From Nevskiales bacterium (lineage in GTDB: Bacteria; Pseudomonadota; Gammaproteobacteria; Nevskiales; Nevskiaceae), in NCBI GenBank assembly GCA_022616655.1, contig JAKEEJ010000083.1:1-5851 (forward strand): a stretch of 5,851 bases of DNA. The letters are read 5' to 3'. Of this stretch, positions 1 through 5,851 are shown piece after piece (within the stretch, counting starts at the first letter, position 1; the number at the start of each line of letters is the position of its first letter). The notes under the pieces are model-generated. The model was not told the DNA's origin. It saw only the letters and a program-made list of their open reading frames with translations, and did not search any database. The translations under genes were made by a program, and so were the position numbers.

Positions 1-221
1 CGGGCCGTCTTGTCCTGGGAAATCGCGCCCAGGGACACGAACGGGTGCAAAACGTTGTGGCGGCCGAGCGTCATCGGGCCCTGCAGGACCGCGTGCGGAC
101 CGATGCGCGTACCCTCGCCGATTTCAACCTCCGGCCCGATCACGGTATACGGTCCGACTTCGACGCTCTCGTGCAGGCGCGCTCTCGGATCAATGAGTGC
201 GGTGGGATGAATCCGGCTCAT
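1..221 (-). CDS. lpxA: LpxA, UDP-N-acetylglucosamine O-acyltransferase, 3' end beyond window
   Basis: First step of lipid A synthesis: transfers (R)-3-hydroxyacyl from ACP to the 3-OH of UDP-GlcNAc. Only the first 73 codons of an enzyme normally about 260 aa are present. The visible part starts [20 protein letters not shown], followed by [25 protein letters not shown]: the N-terminal hexapeptide-repeat coils of the left-handed beta-helix, characteristic of LpxA. The sequence then reads [12 protein letters not shown], corresponding to the IGE-x-x-QD segment of the family. The catalytic His (about residue 125 in E. coli) is off the window. ATG at 221 overlaps the fabZ TGA by four bases (ATGA), and no strong ribosome-binding site is seen, so translation is probably coupled to fabZ. 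By family synteny lpxB is expected next, outside the window. Confidence 0.95.
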   Translation of the reverse strand, partial: MSRIHPTALIDPRARLHESVEVGPYTVIGPEVEIGEGTRIGPHAVLQGPMTLGRHNVLHPFVSLGAISQDKTA

Positions 222-685
222 GCCCGTCCGGAATCTTGGGCGTTTTTCAGCGCGCACAGCATCTCGGCTTCGCAGGCCAGCGCGTCGCCGACCGTCGCGC
301 GCGCGGCGAACTTCCACACGTCGCGTTTGTGGACCAGCAACTGGGCGTGCAGCTGCAGCCGGTCGCCAGGGATCACCGGCCGTTTGAAACGCGCACGGTC
401 AACGCCGGCGAAATACAGCAGGTATCCGGACTCGGGCCGGATGCCGGACTTGAGCACCGCCAGCAGGCCGCTGGCCTGAGCCAGGGCTTCCAGAATCATG
501 ACCCCGGGCATGGTGGGCACGCCCGGAAAATGCCCCGGGAAAAACGGTTCGTTGAACGTGACGTTCTTGAGGGCCGTCAGGGTTTCGCCCCCCGAGTAGT
601 CGGTCACCCGGTCCACCAGCAGAAACGGGTAACGGTGTGGCAGCAGCCGCAGGATGTCGCGGATGTCAAACGTCGTCGGACTCAC
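218..685 (-). CDS. fabZ: FabZ, 3-hydroxyacyl-[acyl-carrier-protein] dehydratase
   Basis: Dehydrates 3-hydroxyacyl-ACP to trans-2-enoyl-ACP in type II fatty acid elongation, in the cytoplasm; it competes with LpxA and LpxD for the same 3-hydroxyacyl-ACP pool, which fits its place between them. It is 155 aa with a single hot-dog fold: [13 protein letters not shown] at 15-27, then [28 protein letters not shown] active-site sequence with His52 (codon 532-530) in GHFPG and Glu66 (codon 490-488) in the ILEALAQ helix, matching the His/Glu pair of the family. It continues with [18 protein letters not shown], typical of FabZ. The start is taken as GTG at 685, which has an AGGGAGA ribosome-binding site upstream and gives normal length. 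An in-frame ATG at 754 would add 23 Trp-rich residues deep inside lpxD and is unlikely. The stop overlaps the lpxA start as ATGA. Confidence 0.97.
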   Translation of the reverse strand: MSPTTFDIRDILRLLPHRYPFLLVDRVTDYSGGETLTALKNVTFNEPFFPGHFPGVPTMPGVMILEALAQASGLLAVLKSGIRPESGYLLYFAGVDRARFKRPVIPGDRLQLHAQLLVHKRDVWKFAARATVGDALACEAEMLCALKNAQDSGRA

Positions 686-1724
686 GGCTCGATTCTCCCT
701 GTGCACTGCGTTCAATCCCCAAACGCCGCTCCACCACGACCAGGCGCTCCACAAAGCGCTCCAGACGGTGCAGCCGCGCGATGCTGCGCCGCCATTCGCG
801 CGCGGGCTGTACCGGCAGGCCGGACCCGTACTGCCCCGGCCCCTTTAAAGACTTGGTCACCATGGCGTAGCCCTGGACCACCACGTCGTCACCGATTTCG
901 ATGTGGTCGGCGAGCACCGCCGCGCCGCCAATCATACAGCGCGCACCGATGCGGGTTGAGCCCGCAACGCCGACGCAGGCGGCCACGGCCGTGTGCGCCC
1001 CGATGTGGACGTTGTGCGCGATGTGAATCTGGTTGTCGAGTTTGACGCCGTTTTCCAGGACGGTATCGTCCAGTGTACCGCGGTCAATGGTCGTGTTGGC
1101 GCCGACCTCGACGTCGTCGCCGATGCGCACCGAACCCAGCTGGGGCACTTCTTCCCAGCCTTGCGCTCCGCGCACCAGACCGAAGCCGCGCGAACCGATC
1201 ACGGCGCCGGGCTGAATCCGGCATCGCATCCCCAGCTGCACTCCCGGACCGAGGTACACCCGCGCCTCCAGGCGGCTGCGATCACCGATCCGCGCCCCGC
1301 GGCGGATGACGCTGCCCGGACCCATAAACGTGTGCGCGCCAATCTCGACTCCGGCTTCGATCACGCACTGTGCCGCCACGTGGCTGCTCGCCGGAATTTT
1401 GATTCCCGGCGCAATGACCGCGTCCGGGTGTACGCCGGGAATAAATGCGTCGGCCGTGTCGAACAATGCGGCGATGCGTGCGAACGCCAGGTGGGGATCC
1501 GGAGCAATCAGGGCGTTCCCACGGAAACCGGCGGCATCGCCGGGGCTCAGCACGACAGCTGCGGCGCGGGTCGCTTCCAGCAGAGAACGGCGGCGGGCAT
1601 TGAACAGAAACGAGAGTTTTCCGGCTTGTCCGGGCTCCAGCGCGCACACCCCGCGTATTTCCACCGCCGGATCACCGGTCAGCTTGAGCGCGTAGCGTTG
1701 CGCCAGGTCGCCCAGCGTAGGCAT
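666..1724 (-). CDS. lpxD: LpxD, UDP-3-O-(3-hydroxyacyl)glucosamine N-acyltransferase
   Basis: Third step of lipid A synthesis: transfers an (R)-3-hydroxyacyl chain from ACP to the 2-amino group of UDP-3-O-acyl-glucosamine, in the cytoplasm. It is 352 aa (E. coli 341). The N-terminal uridine-binding domain covers about 1-100 ([15 protein letters not shown]-like [20 protein letters not shown]). A left-handed beta-helix of hexapeptide repeats runs from about 100 to 290. It contains [14 protein letters not shown], the [14 protein letters not shown] stretch and [10 protein letters not shown], whose His237 (codon 1016-1014) matches the catalytic His of E. coli LpxD. The C-terminal helical region follows [11 protein letters not shown] and is Arg-rich. 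ATG at 1724 aligns with the family N-terminus; an in-frame GTG at 1766 would add 14 basic residues and overlap skp. The gap after skp is 16 nt, with no obvious Shine-Dalgarno. The 3' end overlaps fabZ by 20 nt. Confidence 0.97.
   Translation of the reverse strand: MPTLGDLAQRYALKLTGDPAVEIRGVCALEPGQAGKLSFLFNARRRSLLEATRAAAVVLSPGDAAGFRGNALIAPDPHLAFARIAALFDTADAFIPGVHPDAVIAPGIKIPASSHVAAQCVIEAGVEIGAHTFMGPGSVIRRGARIGDRSRLEARVYLGPGVQLGMRCRIQPGAVIGSRGFGLVRGAQGWEEVPQLGSVRIGDDVEVGANTTIDRGTLDDTVLENGVKLDNQIHIAHNVHIGAHTAVAACVGVAGSTRIGARCMIGGAAVLADHIEIGDDVVVQGYAMVTKSLKGPGQYGSGLPVQPAREWRRSIARLHRLERFVERLVVVERRLGIERSAQGESSRESDDV
694..700 (-). promoter_or_regulatory. Ribosome-binding site deciding the fabZ GTG start
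   Basis: On the minus strand AGGGAGA lies eight bases before GTG at 685, a strong purine-rich Shine-Dalgarno match within the last codons of lpxD. It is the best-placed such site near the start of the FabZ homology and supports the GTG start over the upstream in-frame ATG at 754. Confidence 0.8.
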
Positions 1725-1740
1725 CGTCGCGGTCGCAGAT

Positions 1741-2271
1741 TTATTTTTTCTTCTCGCCACGGGCACCGGGCTGGGAGAGCCGCTTCAGGACCTCGTCCGT
1801 AATATCCATGGCGGGCACGGCATAAACCGGATCCTGCAGCACCAGATCCAGGCCCCGCTCCTTGGCCACCTCGGCGATCGCCTGGGTGATGGCCGCCTGC
1901 AGCTCACGTGTCAATTCCTGCTCACGGGCCTGCATCTGCTCGGCGAGCCGGCGCTGCTTGGTGTCCAGATCCAGTTTGCGCGTGCCGATCTCCTTCTCGG
2001 TGTTACCGCGCTGCTGTGGACTCATGGCATCGGCTTCGCGCTGGGCCTTTTTGAAATCGTCCTCCAGACTTTGGCGTTCGGCGTCCAGCGCCTTGCCACG
2101 CGCTTCAAACTCGGACTTCATTTTTTCGCTGGCCGCTTTGTACTGCGGCGATTCGAACAGCAGGCTTCGGCTGCGGATGGCCGCCATTTTGGTTTCGGCG
2201 GACGCGGGCGTTGCGGCCAGAGCGGCGGCCAGAGCCGCTACGACCATCAGACAAACAGGAACATGGCGCAT
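1741..2271 (-). CDS. skp: Skp/OmpH periplasmic chaperone for outer-membrane proteins
   Basis: OmpH/Skp family chaperone; in E. coli it forms a jellyfish-shaped trimer whose coiled-coil arms hold unfolded OMPs in the periplasm before hand-over to BamA, encoded just upstream here. It is 176 aa with a signal peptide at 1-25 (hydrophobic Val/Ala/Leu core, cleavage about ASA|ETK). The mature protein begins with a short strand ([12 protein letters not shown]), then [12 protein letters not shown] and a long charged coiled coil from about residue 45 to 135, with the hairpin tip near MSPQQRGN (83-90), and returns to [25 protein letters not shown], which matches the C-terminal body strand and helix of the family. 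It ends in a basic GARGEKKK tail. ATG at 2271 is preferred over an in-frame TTG at 2298, because it places the signal peptide at the N-terminus and has a GAGG five bases upstream. bamA stops 23 nt before it. Confidence 0.95.
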   Translation of the reverse strand: MRHVPVCLMVVAALAAALAATPASAETKMAAIRSRSLLFESPQYKAASEKMKSEFEARGKALDAERQSLEDDFKKAQREADAMSPQQRGNTEKEIGTRKLDLDTKQRRLAEQMQAREQELTRELQAAITQAIAEVAKERGLDLVLQDPVYAVPAMDITDEVLKRLSQPGARGEKKK

Positions 2272-2276
2272 GTCGG

Positions 2277-2280
2277 CCTC
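2277..2280 (-). promoter_or_regulatory. Ribosome-binding site deciding the skp ATG start
   Basis: GAGG on the minus strand sits five bases upstream of ATG 2271 in the 23-nt gap after bamA. It favours this ATG over the upstream in-frame TTG at 2298, which overlaps the bamA stop codon and would disturb the signal peptide. Confidence 0.65.
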
Positions 2281-2294
2281 AAATGAATAAACAC

Positions 2295-4601
2295 TCAAAA
2301 CGGAGTACCAAAATTGATCTGGAAAGTGTCGGTGCGGTCCTCCGGTTGATCGTCCAGCGGGACCGCAAAACTCAGGTCCAGTATACCGAGGAACGGCGTG
2401 TGCCAGGTGAAGGCCACGCCCGCCGACTGGCGCAGTTCGGCGAAAGAGAAGTCACCGGGCCGTGCAAAAACATTGCCGACGTCGTAGAACAGACTGGTCC
2501 GGGTGGACTTGCCGTCGCTCTCAAACGGCAGAGGGATGATCAACTCTGCCTGGGACGTCGCCAGGAAACGCCCGCCAATCGCCACGGGACCTTCGCCGGC
2601 GATGGCGCTGGGTTCGCTCGGTCCCAGGGTGGAGGCGCGGTACCCGCGCACGCTGCGCGGACCGCCCGCCTGGAAATTCTCATAGGGCGGTGGATCCCCG
2701 CTGCCATAACGGTCCAGCACGCCCAGGCGGCCGTTCAGCTCCAGGATCGTGTCGAACGCAAACGGCACATAGTGCTGGTAACGATAAATAGCGCGGTAAT
2801 ACTGCAGGTCACTGCCCGGCAGGACGAAATCCAGGTCCAGGCGGTTGAGCGTGCCGTGATCGGCAAAAATTGTCCGGTTGCGGGTATCCCAGGCCAGGCC
2901 GGTACGCAGCTCCCAGGTCAAGTAACGCGTGCCGTTTTCCAATGCAAACTGCAAAATGCTGGCGGTACTCTCCGGGAAGGTCGTCAGGGCCGTGTCTTCA
3001 ACACTCACCCCGGCACGCAGCGTGGCGAACTCGGACAAGGGGATGCCGTAGGTGAGACTGCCGCCCATCACGTTCAGGCTGAAGGTGGAAGACGACACGA
3101 TGCTCAGACCGTCCAACTCGGTGTAGAACACCGACCAACTCCGGCTGATGCCGTCTTCGGTGAAATACGGGTCTTGCCAGTTGAGACTGAAACGACGTGC
3201 AATTTCGTCCGAATTCACCTCGGCCGACACGCTGTTGCCCGTGCCAAATGCATTGGTGTGCGTCACGCTGCCGGTCACCTGAAATCCGGAAGACCCCGAA
3301 TAGCCAAAGCCGAACTGCACGGAGCCGGCCGGCCGTTCCTTGACCGTGAACTGGATGTCCACCAGGTCGTCGCTGCCGGGCACCGGCCGGGTTTCGACTT
3401 CCACGTTTTCAATGAAGGGCAAACGCGCCAGACGCACGCGCGAACGTTCCACGTCGCTCTTGGAGAACGGCGCCGCTTCCAGCTGACGCATCTCGCGACG
3501 CAGGGTCTCGTCGTGGGTGCCGGTGTTGCCGCTGAAGTTGATGCGGCGCACGTAGGAACGCCGGCCCGGTTCTACAAAATAATTGAGGCGGACCTCGTGC
3601 CGGGTTTCATCCACTTCCGGCAGCGGCGTGACCCGGGCAAAGGCATAACCGGCGTCCGCCAGGGCCGCTTCGATGCGGTTGGCACTCTCGGTAGCCTGTT
3701 TGCGTGAAAAAACCGAGCCGGCCGCGGTGCTCACCAATGAATTGAGAAAATCGGGCTGCAGGAAGAGATCGCCCGAAAACCGGTGATCCTTGACGGTGTA
3801 CACCTCTCCCTCTTCCAGATTCAGGGTGATGTAAATGGATTCCTTGTCCGGCGACAGGGCCACCTGCACCGAACTGATGTTGAATTTGAGGTGGCCGCGG
3901 TCCTGATAGTAGGACGTCAGCGTTTCCAGGTCGCCGAACAGCTGCTGTTTCGAATAGCGGTCGCTTCTCTGAAACGGCACCCACCAGCGGGGCGTGTCCA
4001 GCCGGATCTGCTCGCGCAGTTGGCTCCGCGAGAAGGTTCTGTTGCCGATGATATTGATGTCCCGGATGCGCGTAACCTTGCCTTCGGTGACGGTGATCTT
4101 GAGGCTGACGCGGTTGTTCGGCTCCTCCGTCACCTCCGTAGCCAGCGCCACATCGTAGTACCCGCTGGCGTAATACTGCCGGCGCAGTTCCTGCTCGACC
4201 CGGTCCAGCAGGGCGTGACGGAACGGCTCGCCGCTCGCCAGCCCCAGTTGCCGCAGGGATTCATTCAGTTCGTCGCCACCGATCTTCTCGTTGCCTTCGA
4301 TCGTGAAACTGGAGATGGCGGGCCGCTCGATCACGTTGACCACCAGCACCCGGCCGTCGCGTAACAGCTCCACGTCCTGGAACAGACCCGACGCATACAG
4401 CGCTCTGATCGCCTGACGCGCGGTCTGATCGGTCAGCCGGTCGCCCGTCGACAGCGGCAGATAGGACAGGACCGTGCCGATTTCGAGGCGCTGCAAACCC
4501 TGAGTACGGATCTCGGCAATGGTGAACGGTTCGAAGGCCATTGCGCGCGCGACGCAGCACAGCGCAAGCAGGACTCCCCAGCGGAGCGATCGGGCGTTCA
4601 T
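2295..4601 (-). CDS. bamA: BamA, outer-membrane protein assembly factor (Omp85 family)
   Basis: Central subunit of the BAM complex, which folds and inserts beta-barrel proteins into the outer membrane. It is 768 aa, close to the usual 750-810. Residues 1-22 look like a Sec signal peptide (Arg5/Arg8, hydrophobic core, cleavage about AMA|FEPF). Five POTRA domains follow at roughly 24-93, 94-174, 177-265, 268-346 and 349-424; the third carries the typical YYQDRGHLKF. The barrel spans about 425-768 and includes DTRNRTIFADHGTL and ALPGSDL-like FVLPGSDLQYY. The loop-6 signature is VRGY (651-654; 2651-2640), in the place of VRGF in E. coli. The last strand ends DTFQINFGTPF with terminal Phe, the beta-signal expected of an outer-membrane barrel. 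ATG at 4601 was chosen because it supplies a full signal peptide and starts 6 nt after the rseP stop. No clear Shine-Dalgarno is visible, which suggests coupling to rseP translation. Confidence 0.98.
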   Translation of the reverse strand: MNARSLRWGVLLALCCVARAMAFEPFTIAEIRTQGLQRLEIGTVLSYLPLSTGDRLTDQTARQAIRALYASGLFQDVELLRDGRVLVVNVIERPAISSFTIEGNEKIGGDELNESLRQLGLASGEPFRHALLDRVEQELRRQYYASGYYDVALATEVTEEPNNRVSLKITVTEGKVTRIRDINIIGNRTFSRSQLREQIRLDTPRWWVPFQRSDRYSKQQLFGDLETLTSYYQDRGHLKFNISSVQVALSPDKESIYITLNLEEGEVYTVKDHRFSGDLFLQPDFLNSLVSTAAGSVFSRKQATESANRIEAALADAGYAFARVTPLPEVDETRHEVRLNYFVEPGRRSYVRRINFSGNTGTHDETLRREMRQLEAAPFSKSDVERSRVRLARLPFIENVEVETRPVPGSDDLVDIQFTVKERPAGSVQFGFGYSGSSGFQVTGSVTHTNAFGTGNSVSAEVNSDEIARRFSLNWQDPYFTEDGISRSWSVFYTELDGLSIVSSSTFSLNVMGGSLTYGIPLSEFATLRAGVSVEDTALTTFPESTASILQFALENGTRYLTWELRTGLAWDTRNRTIFADHGTLNRLDLDFVLPGSDLQYYRAIYRYQHYVPFAFDTILELNGRLGVLDRYGSGDPPPYENFQAGGPRSVRGYRASTLGPSEPSAIAGEGPVAIGGRFLATSQAELIIPLPFESDGKSTRTSLFYDVGNVFARPGDFSFAELRQSAGVAFTWHTPFLGILDLSFAVPLDDQPEDRTDTFQINFGTPF

Positions 4602-4607
4602 GAGCGA

Positions 4608-5851
4608 TCAATAAATCAAGCGCAGGATGTCGTTGTAGAACGCCAGTCCCATCAGCGTCACCAGCAAGGCCAGACCGATCCGCTGTCCTAAAGCCTGTAC
4701 CCGTTCCGACAGCGGTGCGCCTTTGACGGCTTCCACGATGCAATACAGAAGGTGACCGCCATCAAGCACCGGCACGGGCAGCAAGTTCAACACCGCCAGA
4801 CTGACGCTCACAATCGCAATGAAACTCAGAAACGCCGCCAGTCCGGCGCTGGCCGAATAGCCGGCCACCTGGGCGATCTGGATCGGACCGCTGATGTTCC
4901 TGACGGAAACATCGCCGAGCACCATGCGATAGAGCATCTTGAGCGTCAGACCGCTCATCTGTACGGTCTGGGCCACGGCGGCCGGCAGTGCCGCCAGCCC
5001 GTTTAACCGGTATTCGGTCGTAAGACCTTCCCACAGTTCCGCCGGAACGTTCACACCGGCGCCGAACCGACCCCGCACACGACCGTCCTGAAGCACTTCG
5101 CGACCCACCACGACGGTCACGCGCAGGCGCTCCGCTCCGCGTTGCACTTCAAGGGTCACGGCCGCACCGGGGTGCGCACGCAGCCAAGCGGTCCACTGTT
5201 GCCAGGACGTGAGCGGCACATTGTTGTACGCCAGCAAGCGATCGCCTGCCTGGAGACCGGCCGCCGCGGCCGCTTCGCCCGGCAGGACTTCGGACAGTAT
5301 CGGTGGAATGTCGGGCTGGAACGGAAACAGACCCAGGTCCTCAAACAGAAATTCAGGATCCACCCGAAGACCGGACAGCTCCAGCGTTCGGAGCCTGACC
5401 TCTCCGTCCGGCTGCCGGATCTCCAGCGTCAGGGTTTCGGAGTCCAGCGCGAGGCCCATCAGTTCCGCCCGCAGCACCTCCCAGGTGGGCATGGCCTTGC
5501 CGTTCACACGCAGAATCTCTTCGCCGGCGCGCAGACCGGCCGCGGCCGCGCGCGACGGAGCGGCCGGCTCGGCAATCACCGGCCGCAAACCCGTCACACC
5601 GATCACATACACCGCCCAGTAGGCGGCGATCGCCAGCAGAAAATTGAAAACCGGGCCGGCGGCGACAATGGCCATGCGCGTCCGGACGTTCTGACGGTTG
5701 AAGGCGCGGGGAGCCTCCGTGGCGGGCACCGGTCCTTCCCGTTCGTCGAGCATTTTCACGTAACCGCCCAGCGGCAGGGCAGCCACGATGTATTCCACGC
5801 CATCCCGACCCTGCCTGCGCCACAGCGGCCGGCCAAAACCGATGGAAAAAC
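4608..5851 (-). CDS. rseP: RseP, sigma-E-pathway intramembrane zinc metalloprotease (site-2 protease), 5'-truncated by window edge
   Basis: Inner-membrane site-2 protease; in the known family it cleaves the anti-sigma factor RseA after DegS, releasing sigma-E, and also clears remnant signal peptides. The frame is open from the window edge, beginning FSIGFGRPLWRR, which aligns near residue 40 of E. coli RseP, so about 39 residues, including TM1 and the zinc-binding HExxH, lie outside. Visible in order: the LPLGGYVKML membrane-associated loop; a hydrophobic segment (AAGPVFNFLLAIAAYW, TM2); a first PDZ domain containing AGLRAGEEILRVNG; a second PDZ domain containing AGLQAGDRLLAYNN; then TM3 with the NLLPVPVLDGG motif, whose Asp (third zinc ligand) is encoded at 4763-4761; and a final hydrophobic helix near the C-terminus. 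About 413 residues are visible, so full length would be near 450, normal for the family. GTG at 5798 lies inside conserved sequence and is not the start. The TGA stop is 6 nt before bamA. Confidence 0.97.
   Translation of the reverse strand, partial: FSIGFGRPLWRRQGRDGVEYIVAALPLGGYVKMLDEREGPVPATEAPRAFNRQNVRTRMAIVAAGPVFNFLLAIAAYWAVYVIGVTGLRPVIAEPAAPSRAAAAGLRAGEEILRVNGKAMPTWEVLRAELMGLALDSETLTLEIRQPDGEVRLRTLELSGLRVDPEFLFEDLGLFPFQPDIPPILSEVLPGEAAAAAGLQAGDRLLAYNNVPLTSWQQWTAWLRAHPGAAVTLEVQRGAERLRVTVVVGREVLQDGRVRGRFGAGVNVPAELWEGLTTEYRLNGLAALPAAVAQTVQMSGLTLKMLYRMVLGDVSVRNISGPIQIAQVAGYSASAGLAAFLSFIAIVSVSLAVLNLLPVPVLDGGHLLYCIVEAVKGAPLSERVQALGQRIGLALLVTLMGLAFYNDILRLIY

Noticed and set aside
197..1045. 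Plus-strand open frame of 282 codons opposite fabZ and lpxD
   Set aside because: It runs antisense across two confident genes and their overlap, ends in low-complexity Arg/Pro-rich sequence, and has no family resemblance.
1725..1760. T-rich run (TTATTTTTTC) as a terminator for a plus-strand transcript
   Set aside because: I see no stable hairpin before it on the plus strand and no gene there to end. The run is explained by the Lys codons and stop of skp.
1725..1766. Upstream GTG start for lpxD at 1766
   Set aside because: It would add [14 protein letters not shown], overlap skp by 26 nt, has no ribosome-binding site, and the extra residues do not match the LpxD N-terminus, whereas [11 protein letters not shown] at 1724 does.
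993..1802. Plus-strand open frame of 269 codons opposite lpxD
   Set aside because: It is a shadow of the hexapeptide-repeat coding sequence; the apparent periodicity comes from the lpxD repeats.
2211..3707. Plus-strand open frame of 498 codons opposite bamA
   Set aside because: It is antisense to strongly conserved bamA codons, has no recognisable domain, and its composition (many Arg, Gln, His, Gly) is what the complement of GC-rich coding sequence gives. Long antisense frames are common in such DNA.
4755..4795. Possible sigma-E-like -35 (TGAACTT on the minus strand) inside rseP, upstream of bamA
   Set aside because: It lies in codons for the conserved NLLPVPVLDGG motif, and no convincing -10 follows at the right spacing, so the match is probably chance.
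5230..5600. Repeated AAAAGLxAG sequence in rseP as a possible duplication
   Set aside because: These are the equivalent segments of the two PDZ domains normal to RseP, not a recent repeat.
1..5851. Hidden novel system, mobile element, CRISPR array or RNA gene
   Set aside because: Six conserved, intact, collinear housekeeping genes fill the window with gaps of at most 23 nt. No terminal inverted repeats, spacer arrays, tRNA-like folds or foreign composition were seen.

Overview
The window is a continuous stretch of an envelope-biogenesis operon read entirely on the minus strand. In transcription order (right to left) it holds: rseP (5' end beyond the window), bamA, skp/ompH, lpxD, fabZ and the first 73 codons of lpxA. 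This order is the conserved rseP-bamA-skp-lpxD-fabZ-lpxA block of Gammaproteobacteria, also found in many Betaproteobacteria. The GC-rich coding sequence, one GTG start, the full-length Gram-negative BamA with a C-terminal Phe, and the complete set of LPS and OMP assembly genes all point to a diderm proteobacterium, most likely a gammaproteobacterium. The sequence alone does not let me name an order or genus.

Layout: 5851-4608 rseP (intramembrane site-2 protease, missing about 39 N-terminal residues including the HExxH motif); 4601-2295 bamA (outer-membrane protein insertase); 2271-1741 skp (periplasmic chaperone); 1724-666 lpxD (lipid A N-acyltransferase); 685-218 fabZ (3-hydroxyacyl-ACP dehydratase); 221-1 lpxA (lipid A O-acyltransferase, 3' end off the window). 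Gene junctions are 6, 23, 16, -20 and -4 nt, so there is no intergenic stretch long enough for another gene, and I see no convincing internal promoter or terminator. The packing suggests one transcript with translational coupling at several joints.

The genes work together. RseP takes part in the sigma-E envelope stress relay, which senses unfolded OMPs. Skp carries nascent OMPs across the periplasm and BamA inserts them. LpxA and LpxD load (R)-3-hydroxyacyl chains onto UDP-GlcNAc to build lipid A, while FabZ draws on the same 3-hydroxyacyl-ACP pool for fatty acid elongation. All reading frames are intact, and the catalytic residues that fall inside the window are present.

I found no mobile element, CRISPR array, RNA gene or unfamiliar gene. 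This looks like an ordinary core-genome region, and the findings below are minor points about starts, tails and repeats rather than a new system.
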